Source of the DNA: Sphingobium nicotianae
GTDB lineage: Bacteria > Pseudomonadota > Alphaproteobacteria > Sphingomonadales > Sphingomonadaceae
Assembly: GCF_018603885.1 (NCBI RefSeq)
Contig: NZ_JAHGAW010000001.1
Coordinates: 494,389-558,388 of the forward strand
Length of the DNA stretch: 64,000 nucleotides
Direction of reading: 5' to 3'
This document shows, piece after piece, positions 25,347 through 32,726 of this stretch. Position numbers and translations under genes: made by a program. Below the pieces are notes generated by a model. It saw only the letters and a list, made by a program, of their open reading frames with translations, was not told the origin of the DNA and did not search any database. Position 1 is the first letter of the stretch, and each line of letters opens with the position of its first letter.

Positions 25347-26729
25347 TCAGGCGGTCCAGCCCGGCAGATCAAGCGTGAAGCGGGCCCCCTGCCCCATCGC
25401 GCTGTCGACGGTGACGTCGCCGCCCATGGCCCGCGCGAGCTTGCGGGAGATGTAGAGGCCGAGACCACTGCCTTCGCCGCCCGCGAGCCCAAGTCGCTCG
25501 AAGCGCTCGAAGATGCGCTCATGGTCCTCCGACGCGATGCCGCCGCCCTGATCGGCGACGATCGCCCTGGCGCGGCCAGCCTCGTCGTCGACGCGCACCC
25601 AGATGATGCTGTCCTCGGGCGAATGACGCACGGCGTTGCCGATCAGATTGACCAGAATCTGCAGCACGCGGCGATATTCCGCGCGCGCCGGGGCGCGCTC
25701 GCCGAGCGGCGGGGTCTGGATGCGCACGCGGCGGGCATTGGCGCGCACGTTGAGCAGGCCGGCGGCACGTCGCGCAAGATCGGCGAGATCAACCTCCTCC
25801 TGCGCGGTGGTGAAGCCGGGGCGCTCGATCGCCTGCAGGTCGGCGAGATCGTCGACCAGCTCGAGCAGGTGGCGGCCGGCGGCGGCGATGTCCGCGGCAT
25901 ATTCGGCATAATCCTGGCGCAGCGGCCCCTCGAGCTGGCCGCTGATCGTGCTGGCATTGGCGATGATCCGGCCGAGGGGCTGGCGCAGCGCCTGATCGAG
26001 GCGGCGACCCAGATCGGGGCCGAAGATGTGGACCACCTCCGCTTCGGGTTGCGGAGCCGGTGCCGGCACCTCATCGATGCGCACCGCCCGGCCACGATAG
26101 CCCATCAACGCGCCGCCATTGTCGAACAAGGGCGCCCCCGAAATGCGATAGGCGATCGCGGCGTCGGCGCGCAGGATCGCGGACTGGTTGCAGAACGGCA
26201 GACGCAGCGCAAGCGCTTCGAGGAGCGGCATGGCGGTGTCGTCGCGCGTGTCGAGCTGGAAATAGGCGGTCAGCGGGTCGCCGATTCGGGGAGGTTCATG
26301 ACCGAGTTCCTCGGCATCCTGGTCGACGGTGCGGAAGCGGAGGCGGGTATCGACCTGCCAGTTCCAGCCATGCCCTTCATCGCCCGCAACGGCGAGATGG
26401 ATCGCCGGCACATCCTCGGGCGCACGACGCGGCGTGCGCGCCTGCCAATCGACGATGGCGAGCGCCATACCCTCGTCATCCGGACGAAGCTGGACCCACA
26501 TGCTGATGTCGGTCTCGCCCTGAGCGACCTCGACGCCGCGGGAAATCGGGATGCGCAGGCGCTGGACGAGGCGCACGAGCGCGGCCAGCGCCGGGATCAC
26601 GAGCAGGCCATTCGGATCGCCGCCGGCTTCGACCTGAAGCGCAAGCAGCGCCTCGTCAGCCGCGACGAGGCGGCCGTCGGCATCCAGCGTCGCCTGGACC
26701 GGCGCATCGACAGCGGGCAGCGCGCTCAT
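25347..26729 (-). CDS. Histidine-kinase-like protein lacking the phospho-acceptor His
   Basis: 460 residues, no membrane segment. A PAS-like region covers about 118-215 (GWNWQVDTRLRFRTV). The dimerisation helix aligns with the HisKA pattern: where SHELRTPL is expected, the sequence is DQALRQPL, with Q246 at the His position. The following YAADIAAAGRHLLELVDDLA matches the PleC/DivL/CckA style. The ATPase domain looks complete: NLIGNAVRHSP (N box), DQGGGI (G1), GEGSGLGLYI (G2). It may therefore bind ATP but not carry a phosphate on His, like DivL, which has Tyr there. Overlaps the upstream gene by 4 bp (ATGA). Confidence 0.85.
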   Translation of the reverse strand: MSALPAVDAPVQATLDADGRLVAADEALLALQVEAGGDPNGLLVIPALAALVRLVQRLRIPISRGVEVAQGETDISMWVQLRPDDEGMALAIVDWQARTPRRAPEDVPAIHLAVAGDEGHGWNWQVDTRLRFRTVDQDAEELGHEPPRIGDPLTAYFQLDTRDDTAMPLLEALALRLPFCNQSAILRADAAIAYRISGAPLFDNGGALMGYRGRAVRIDEVPAPAPQPEAEVVHIFGPDLGRRLDQALRQPLGRIIANASTISGQLEGPLRQDYAEYAADIAAAGRHLLELVDDLADLQAIERPGFTTAQEEVDLADLARRAAGLLNVRANARRVRIQTPPLGERAPARAEYRRVLQILVNLIGNAVRHSPEDSIIWVRVDDEAGRARAIVADQGGGIASEDHERIFERFERLGLAGGEGSGLGLYISRKLARAMGGDVTVDSAMGQGARFTLDLPGWTA

Positions 26730-27814
26730 TGCGCGCGCTCCATGAGAGCGAGCTTTTCGACAAGTGCGGGCGGGCTCGACACGCGCATCAGCCAGGCAAC
26801 GGCCTTCGCCGCATCGAACAGGCGATAGTCCTCGACGAACTCGGCCAGCCCGATGTCCCCGCGAGCCGCCGCGCCCGTCAACGGCGCGAGCAGTTCCATG
26901 GTCCGAAAGGCGACGGCATCGTCGATGTTCATGAGGCGCAGGACGGCGTGACGCGGCTCGTCGAGCGGATCGATCAGCGCCTCGATCACCTGCTCGATCG
27001 ACAAGCCGATCTCACCCTCGGCCAACGCCGCGAACAAGAGAAGACGCGCATCGACCAGCGCCGCGGGCGCCAGGGCGAGGCGAGAAGCGCGCGTGAGGCT
27101 GCGCGCGCAAAGCTGGGCGAGCGCGAACGCGCCGCGGCCCTCGTCGTGGCGCGCGATCAGGCGCTCGGTGGCCTGGACGAGAGCCCGGAACAGGCCCTGG
27201 TCCCCGGCGGCCGCATCGGCCTCACAGCCGCGGATCAGCAGTGCCGCGACCGTCCACGCAAGATCGTGGAAATGCTCGGCGGGAAGATCAGGGCGCATCG
27301 GCGCATCGAGCAGCATCGGCGCGGACCAGCGCCGTTCGGCGATGCCGAGCGCGGCCAGCGCATCGAGATAGCGGTCATTGCCGGCGCCCGGGTCCACCGC
27401 GGCAATGCTGACCGGTGCCCCGGACCCATCATTCTGACGCAGGAGCATGGCGACGGCCGCGCGACGGCGCAGATGGCCGAGCAACTCAGGCGACAAAATC
27501 TCCAGCTCTTCCTCGATGGCATGGCGGGCATAACCGGGCCCGAGTTCCGCCAGCATCGACTCGACCCTCGCGTCGCTGACATGCAGGCCGATTGCGAGCT
27601 CGACCGCGTTCATCATGCCGGCGAGATGGAAGCGGGTCTCGGCGAGCAGCGCGTCGCTCCAGCGGCGCGGCGCCGAATCGGCCAGTTGCGCAAGATCGGC
27701 GCCATGGCGCACGTCCTCGATCAGCCGGCGGAAGAGACGGACTCCGGGGCGTCCACCCTCGCCACCACCTCCGCCAGGTGCGCGTTGCTGAGCTGGCTCA
27801 TTGCCGACATTCAT
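26726..27814 (-). CDS. Helical protein, hypothetical; coupled to the kinase-like gene
   Basis: 362 residues, mostly alpha-helical with HEAT-like leucine/alanine periodicity (LRRRAAVAMLLRQ, IEQVIEALIDPLDEPRHAVL). The N-terminus is Gly-rich and low complexity. No membrane segment or catalytic motif is seen. Its stop overlaps the start of the kinase-like gene (ATGA), which implies joint production and perhaps a complex. It resembles in general form the DUF2336-type helical proteins of alphaproteobacteria, but I cannot confirm that. Confidence 0.6.
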   Translation of the reverse strand: MNVGNEPAQQRAPGGGGGEGGRPGVRLFRRLIEDVRHGADLAQLADSAPRRWSDALLAETRFHLAGMMNAVELAIGLHVSDARVESMLAELGPGYARHAIEEELEILSPELLGHLRRRAAVAMLLRQNDGSGAPVSIAAVDPGAGNDRYLDALAALGIAERRWSAPMLLDAPMRPDLPAEHFHDLAWTVAALLIRGCEADAAAGDQGLFRALVQATERLIARHDEGRGAFALAQLCARSLTRASRLALAPAALVDARLLLFAALAEGEIGLSIEQVIEALIDPLDEPRHAVLRLMNIDDAVAFRTMELLAPLTGAAARGDIGLAEFVEDYRLFDAAKAVAWLMRVSSPPALVEKLALMERAQ

Positions 27815-27847
27815 GCCCTGCCCTTAGCCGAACAGGCTTAATATGCC

Positions 27848-29062
27848 CTAAACCCTGGCAGAATCGATCGGCAGCAGGCGCACCGCGATCGCCGCGCAGA
27901 CGAGAAGCCCGAGCAACGCGAAGGACGCCGCCGCTCCGCCGAATATCTGGCCAATGAGCACGAGGACCAGCGCACCGGGTACGGTGAGCTGCAGCCAGCG
28001 TCGCCACGGGCCGACAGGCCTCTCGATTTCATCGGCCCAGGCGAGAAGGCCGATAAGGATCAGCGGAAGCCAGGCTCCGGCGAGTCCCAGTAATTGCCCC
28101 TGCGAGAGACGAAGGCCCAGAATCGCCAGCACCAGCAGCCCGCCTCCCTGCACCACACGATGCTGCCAGGGCCGTCCGCTGGTGCGCAGCGTGACCATCG
28201 CGGACTGGCGGGCGAGATCGGATGCTGCCACGGCCATGATCGTCACGATCAGGCCCGGCAGCGCCCACCCCGTGACACTCAGCGCCAGGCCGGCAACCGC
28301 CAGGAACAGCGCGATCATGGCGAGATGCGCTGGCTCGATCTGGCGGCGGACCAATTCGCGCACGATCAGCCGTGACACGGGGACGAACAGGCTGCCAAGC
28401 CCGCTCGCGCCCTCACTCACAGTGGCATGGCGACCCTCGCTAAGCGCATGCAGGGCGAGGTCGGCGCTGGCCTGATCACGCGCGATGGTGAGACGGCCAT
28501 CCATGACCAGTTCCGGCGACAATTCAACGCGCAGAATGCCGGCCTGAACCGCGCGGCGCAGCAGAGTCAGCTCGAGATCCCAATCCCCGAGCATGTCCAG
28601 CGTTGAGACGATATTCGCACCGGGCGCCCAGAGCGCACCGGCCCACATCGCCCCGCTGTCGATCCGCTCGAAGCGCGCCGTCGAGGGCACCGAAGGCAAT
28701 GTCAGCATGGTCGACGCGGGCGTGGCGAGCAGGGAAGTCAGCGCCTCGGGCGGCGCGACGAGATTTTCGCTGAGCAGGAGCACGCGATCATCGAGCGCGA
28801 TGGCGCGCGAGAGCGTCGTCATGTCCTGCACCAGGGCAACGGGTCGCTCCTGCTCGGCGGAAAGCCGGTCGACGAGCTGCGCCAGATCGGGCGCGGGCGC
28901 ATCCACCAGAATCACTATCTTATCGGCGCCGGCCGCAAGCGCCTGACGCGCCTGATATTCCAGCAAAGGCTGGCCACCAAAGTCAATCAGCGGCGCGGCC
29001 AACCCGCCCGCCGTCCGGTTGCGTGCGCCGTCACGGGCGCTCAGCAGAGCGATCAGCGCCAT
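27848..29062 (-). CDS. Nucleotidyltransferase-like / degenerate CDP-alcohol transferase-like membrane protein
   Basis: 404 residues in two parts. Residues about 1-205 look like a nucleotidyltransferase fold (MALIALLSARDGARN, then FGGQPLLEYQARQALAAGAD). Residues about 230-400 hold around six membrane helices, starting with IEPAHLAMIALFLAVAGLAL, the usual first helix of CDP-alcohol phosphatidyltransferases. The catalytic motif DGxxAR...GxxxDxxxD is missing; SDLARQSAMVTLR stands in its place. The layout resembles bifunctional inositol-phosphate cytidylyltransferase/DIPP synthases. Activity is doubtful. It lies 33 bp upstream of the helical-protein gene in the same operon. The start is uncertain (TTG 29128 possible). 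Confidence 0.55.
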   Translation of the reverse strand: MALIALLSARDGARNRTAGGLAAPLIDFGGQPLLEYQARQALAAGADKIVILVDAPAPDLAQLVDRLSAEQERPVALVQDMTTLSRAIALDDRVLLLSENLVAPPEALTSLLATPASTMLTLPSVPSTARFERIDSGAMWAGALWAPGANIVSTLDMLGDWDLELTLLRRAVQAGILRVELSPELVMDGRLTIARDQASADLALHALSEGRHATVSEGASGLGSLFVPVSRLIVRELVRRQIEPAHLAMIALFLAVAGLALSVTGWALPGLIVTIMAVAASDLARQSAMVTLRTSGRPWQHRVVQGGGLLVLAILGLRLSQGQLLGLAGAWLPLILIGLLAWADEIERPVGPWRRWLQLTVPGALVLVLIGQIFGGAAASFALLGLLVCAAIAVRLLPIDSARV

Positions 29063-29216
29063 GATGGCGTCTAGGCGTTGGCGTTCGACACGGGGCCTCT
29101 GTCTGGCAATGGGCTCGGCCGATTGCAAGGTGCCTGCGTGCAGACAGGTCGTGAAGCTATGGGAGGACCCAGCATGATCTTCCGCTTTGGGAAGCGGACA
29201 CTGCCGCTCCCACCGA

Positions 29217-29324
29217 CGTCACCTGGGCTTGACCCGGGGTCCCGCTGCTCTTTTTCGCACGTTCGGGGCATAGTTCGATATCGCACAGAAGAAGCGGGAC
29301 CCCCGGATCAAATCCGGGCTGACG
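29217..29324. repeat. 108-bp imperfect inverted repeat
   Basis: The arms start CGTCACCTGGGCTTGACCC and, on the other strand, CGTCAGCCCGGATTTGATCC, each followed by a GGGTCCCGCT-type core. It lies in the 363-bp gap between the nucleotidyltransferase-like gene (start 29062) and the AIM24 gene (end 29426). The rest of the gap shows no gene. Confidence 0.75.
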
Positions 29325-29425
29325 GCAATCTCCGAGTCCGCAGCGTGGTCGCATCCCTGAAGGCCGCTCTCCGGCGTCAAGGGTCGACCGCCTGCCAAGC
29401 ACCAAGATCGAAGGGGATCCGCGCG

Positions 29426-30250
29426 CTAATCCCCATCGATCAGGTTGCCGAGTTGCCCTAGCACCGATCCCTCCCCGCGGTTCTGGCCGCCGGTGCCGCT
29501 CGCGGCGACCATGCGTGCGGCGAGGCGGGCGAAGGGGAGCGACTGGATCCAGACCACGCCGGGCCCGCGCAGCCGCGCAAAGAAAAGCCCTTCCCCGCCG
29601 AACAGCGAGCTGCGCACGCCGCCGGCCGAGATCAGGTCGAAGTCGACGCCGGCCGTATAGGCCGCGACGCAGCCCGTATCGATGTGGAGTTCCTCGCCCG
29701 CGCCCAGAGTGCGCTCGACGAGCGTGCCGCCCATCTGCACGAACACCCAGCCGTCGCCCTCCAGCTTCTGCATGATGAAGCCTTCGCCGCCGAACAGGCC
29801 GGTCATCATCCGGCGCTGAAAGTGCACCCCGATCGATACCCCGCGCGCCGCCGCGAGGAAGCTGTCCTTCTGGCAAATCAGGGTGCCACCATGCGCATCG
29901 AGCTTGAGTGGCAGGATCGCGCCCGGCACGGGCGCCGAAAAGGCAACGCGCGCCTTGCCGGTGCCGTTGTGCGTGAAGACGGTGGTGAACAGGCTCTCGC
30001 CGGTAATCAGCCGCTTGCCCGCGCCGAGCAGCTTGCCCATGAAGCCGCCCTCGGCGCCGCGCCCGTCGCCGAACACGGTGGTCATGCCGACGCTGGCATC
30101 CTTCCAGACCATCGCGCCCGCCTCGGCCACCGCGCTTTCGCCCGGGTCCAGCTCGATCTCGAGAAATTGCAGCTCCTGCCCCTTGATCTCGAACTCGATA
30201 TCATCCGCCACGCTGGCGTTGCGCATATGCGACCAAGGGCCGTCGGTCAT
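29426..30250 (-). CDS. AIM24 / TIGR00266 family protein
   Basis: 274 residues. Beta-rich, with family signatures EIELDPGESAVAEAGAMVW, FFARLRGPGVVWIQSLPFAR near the end, and glycine-rich turns (GGFMGKLLGAGKRLITGES). The function of the family is not known; it is related to the mitochondrial AIM24 protein. The start has a perfect GGAGGA 5 nt upstream. Confidence 0.88.
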   Translation of the reverse strand: MTDGPWSHMRNASVADDIEFEIKGQELQFLEIELDPGESAVAEAGAMVWKDASVGMTTVFGDGRGAEGGFMGKLLGAGKRLITGESLFTTVFTHNGTGKARVAFSAPVPGAILPLKLDAHGGTLICQKDSFLAAARGVSIGVHFQRRMMTGLFGGEGFIMQKLEGDGWVFVQMGGTLVERTLGAGEELHIDTGCVAAYTAGVDFDLISAGGVRSSLFGGEGLFFARLRGPGVVWIQSLPFARLAARMVAASGTGGQNRGEGSVLGQLGNLIDGD

Positions 30251-30311
30251 GGGAATCCTCCTGAAATATGTCCGGCTGCGGGGAATAGCGCCTGTGCGTG
30301 ACAGGACAAGA

Positions 30312-30785
30312 TCACCAGAGCGCAGGCTTCGCGATCATCAGCCAGAAGATGACAAGCAGGCCGAGAAAGGCGGGCCAGCCGAGCGCGAACCACCAGCGCA
30401 TCGTCCGCTCATACTCGGGACCAAGCGCGCTGTCTTGCGCCAAGGCCCGCTGCGCCAACCGTTGCGCCCTGATTTGCAGCCAGACGACCGGCGCCCAGCA
30501 GGCGAAGGCCAGCGCATAGAGGCAGAGTGCGGCGAGCAGCCACGGCTCGGTGAGCGCATATCCGCTCAGACGCGCCAGCCAGACGCCGGTCACGGGCTGG
30601 ACGATCCCGCTCGTGCCGGTGAAAAGCCAGTCAGCGCGCACGACCATGCGGCCGACGCTGGCGATCGTGGCGGGATCGCGGGTCAGATGGGCGTTCCACA
30701 GATACCAGGCGGTGCCCGCGCCGAAGCCGAACAGGACCGTGCTGCTCAGCACGTGCATCCATTTGAGGAGCAGATAGAGATCCAT
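30312..30785 (-). CDS. DUF2269 membrane protein
   Basis: 157 residues with four membrane helices, starting MDLYLLLKWMHVLSSTVLFG with the family-typical KxxHV motif in helix 1. Its ATG overlaps the stop of the SDR-DoxX gene (TGATG), so the pair is co-translated. Function unknown. Confidence 0.85.
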   Translation of the reverse strand: MDLYLLLKWMHVLSSTVLFGFGAGTAWYLWNAHLTRDPATIASVGRMVVRADWLFTGTSGIVQPVTGVWLARLSGYALTEPWLLAALCLYALAFACWAPVVWLQIRAQRLAQRALAQDSALGPEYERTMRWWFALGWPAFLGLLVIFWLMIAKPALW

Positions 30786-32065
30786 CAGCGCCGATCCGCG
30801 ATCGCGCCATAGACAAGGACAGCGCCCAGGACGGGGAGATTCTTGAGCAAGGCGCCGTAGGGATCGAGCCACAGGGCAGGCACGGCGACGCCGATCACCA
30901 GCGTGTAGCCAAGGATCACGACGCATTGCGCTAATGTGACGCTGCGTCCGGTGCGATCGAGCAGCAGCCAGATCGCCAGAGCGAGATCGAGCAGACTGCC
31001 GGACCAGCGCAGCGGATCGGCCCATGCCGCGCCGAGCCCGAGGCCGCGCACAACCTGCGCCGCCGGATCATGACCATAGCAAAGCCCCAGCCAGACCGAG
31101 GCCAGCCACATCATCAGCAGCATCACCCTGAGCAAAGGCGCGAGGAAATAGAGCCGCGCGTGCCAGCGATCCTGCACCTGCGCCGGATGGTCCCGCAGCG
31201 CGTCGCCAAGGCTGCGCGGCGCGAAGCCGATCGCCCGCGCGAACGCCTCGCCATCGCCGGCATTGCCCGCGACCATCTGCTCGAGGCTGTTGGACGAGAT
31301 CGGCCCGCTGCCGAGCAGGTCGCCGAGCCTCGCCAGCCCGTGCATCACCGGCATCGGCACCGGCAGCACGACCGGATGGGCGAAGCCGAGCCAGCCCCGG
31401 TAGCGCAGCAGCAATGCGCGCAGGTTTAGCGTCTCCGGACCAGTCGGATCGAGTGTTTGCCCGTCAAACCGCGTCGTTTCGCACACAACGCGTATGGCCC
31501 GCGCGAGATCTCGCACATGGATCGGTGTAAAGGGGAAATGGCCGTCACCCGGCACCGGCAGAACGAGCGGCAGGCCGGCCAAACCGCGCACCAGCGAAGT
31601 GCCGCCGTAGCTACCGTCGCCATACACGAGCGAGGGTCGCAAGATCGTCCAGCCGAGCCCGGAGTCGCGCAGCGCCGCCTCACCGGCCAGCTTGGCCTGA
31701 GCATAGTCGGTGGCGACATCGGGCCGGGCGCTGATCGCCGAGATCAGGACGACGCGTTTGACGCCGGCCTCGCGCGCCGCCGCGTAGAGCGCGCGCGGCA
31801 TGTCGACATGCACCGGAACCATGTCGCGCCCGCGCAGGATGCCCGCGCAATTGATGACGAGATCGATGCCGGGAAGATGCGGCGCCCAATCTGCCGGGCC
31901 GGTCGCGCGGGCGAGGTCCAGCGTCACGAAGCGGGCGGCGGGGAACATGGCGTCCAGCCCAGCGACACGCCGCACGACGGCGACCAGATCATGCCCGTGT
32001 GCCAGCAGCTCCGCCATGATCTGGCGGCCGATGAAGCCGCCGGCGCCAAGCAGCAGGATGCGCAC
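30785..32065 (-). CDS. NAD(P)-binding SDR fused to DoxX-like membrane domain
   Basis: 426 residues. The N-terminal atypical SDR domain begins LLLGAGGFIGRQIMAELL and carries YAQAKLAGE with the Tyr-x-x-x-Lys pair. From about residue 300 four hydrophobic helices form a DoxX-like C-terminal domain (LRVMLLMMWLASVWLGLCYG). Such fusions are found in many proteobacteria without known substrate; a membrane-bound redox or quinone-linked role is possible. GTG start at 32065. Coupled to the DUF2269 gene. Confidence 0.82.
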   Translation of the reverse strand: MRILLLGAGGFIGRQIMAELLAHGHDLVAVVRRVAGLDAMFPAARFVTLDLARATGPADWAPHLPGIDLVINCAGILRGRDMVPVHVDMPRALYAAAREAGVKRVVLISAISARPDVATDYAQAKLAGEAALRDSGLGWTILRPSLVYGDGSYGGTSLVRGLAGLPLVLPVPGDGHFPFTPIHVRDLARAIRVVCETTRFDGQTLDPTGPETLNLRALLLRYRGWLGFAHPVVLPVPMPVMHGLARLGDLLGSGPISSNSLEQMVAGNAGDGEAFARAIGFAPRSLGDALRDHPAQVQDRWHARLYFLAPLLRVMLLMMWLASVWLGLCYGHDPAAQVVRGLGLGAAWADPLRWSGSLLDLALAIWLLLDRTGRSVTLAQCVVILGYTLVIGVAVPALWLDPYGALLKNLPVLGAVLVYGAIADRR

Positions 32066-32077
32066 GGGCCAGCCGGC

Positions 32078-32659
32078 TCAGAGATCGGCCAGTTCGGGCC
32101 GCCCGAACCGATTGGCATCCGGGTCGCTCGGCTTGCACAGCAGGTAGATCAGGTAGCCGAGGCAGAGCAGATAGACGAGATTGTTGAGGAAGATCAGCGG
32201 GAACAGGGCCATGGGCGGCGATCCGCCAGTGAAGAAGGATGCCATCATCGCGAAGCCGCTGGCGAGGAAGACCAGCGGCGGCAAAGCCCAGGCGCCCGTG
32301 CGGCCGCTGTCATGCAGGCGCCGGACCGTGATCGCCGCCACCAGCAGGATGAAGATCGCGGCGGCGATCACCGTACCATAGAAGAAACCGGTCATGATCC
32401 TCGCCATGTCGCCGGCGGTGGGCAGATCGAACTCGACACTGCCGCCGCCCGATCCGGGCGGGAGCGGAACATCGCGAACGGAGGCGCCCACACCGAAATG
32501 GCCGCGCGACATCAGCAGCCGCATCAGAAGTTGCGACGACACGATCATGACGAACACCCACGTCAGCGCAAAAGGCCAGAAATGCCGCCGTGGCGCGCGG
32601 CCCCGAAAATCGAGCAGTGCGACGAACCCGCGCCGCATGATCGCGAAATAAGTCTGCAT
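32078..32659 (-). CDS. DUF805 membrane protein
   Basis: 193 residues. The DUF805 pattern is clear: LLDFRGRAPRRHFWPFALTW, a later RRLHDSGRTGAWALPPLVFL, and four to five membrane helices. A periplasmic insert with Gly/Pro runs (LPPGSGGGSVEF) separates helices 1 and 2. Family function unknown. It sits 12 bp upstream of the SDR-DoxX gene. Confidence 0.85.
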   Translation of the reverse strand: MQTYFAIMRRGFVALLDFRGRAPRRHFWPFALTWVFVMIVSSQLLMRLLMSRGHFGVGASVRDVPLPPGSGGGSVEFDLPTAGDMARIMTGFFYGTVIAAAIFILLVAAITVRRLHDSGRTGAWALPPLVFLASGFAMMASFFTGGSPPMALFPLIFLNNLVYLLCLGYLIYLLCKPSDPDANRFGRPELADL

Positions 32660-32726
32660 AGGCCGTGCTCGCCCCCGTCCCTGTCCCCGAGCGCCGCACT
32701 GTGGGAGGCAGGCGCGCGCGCGTCAA

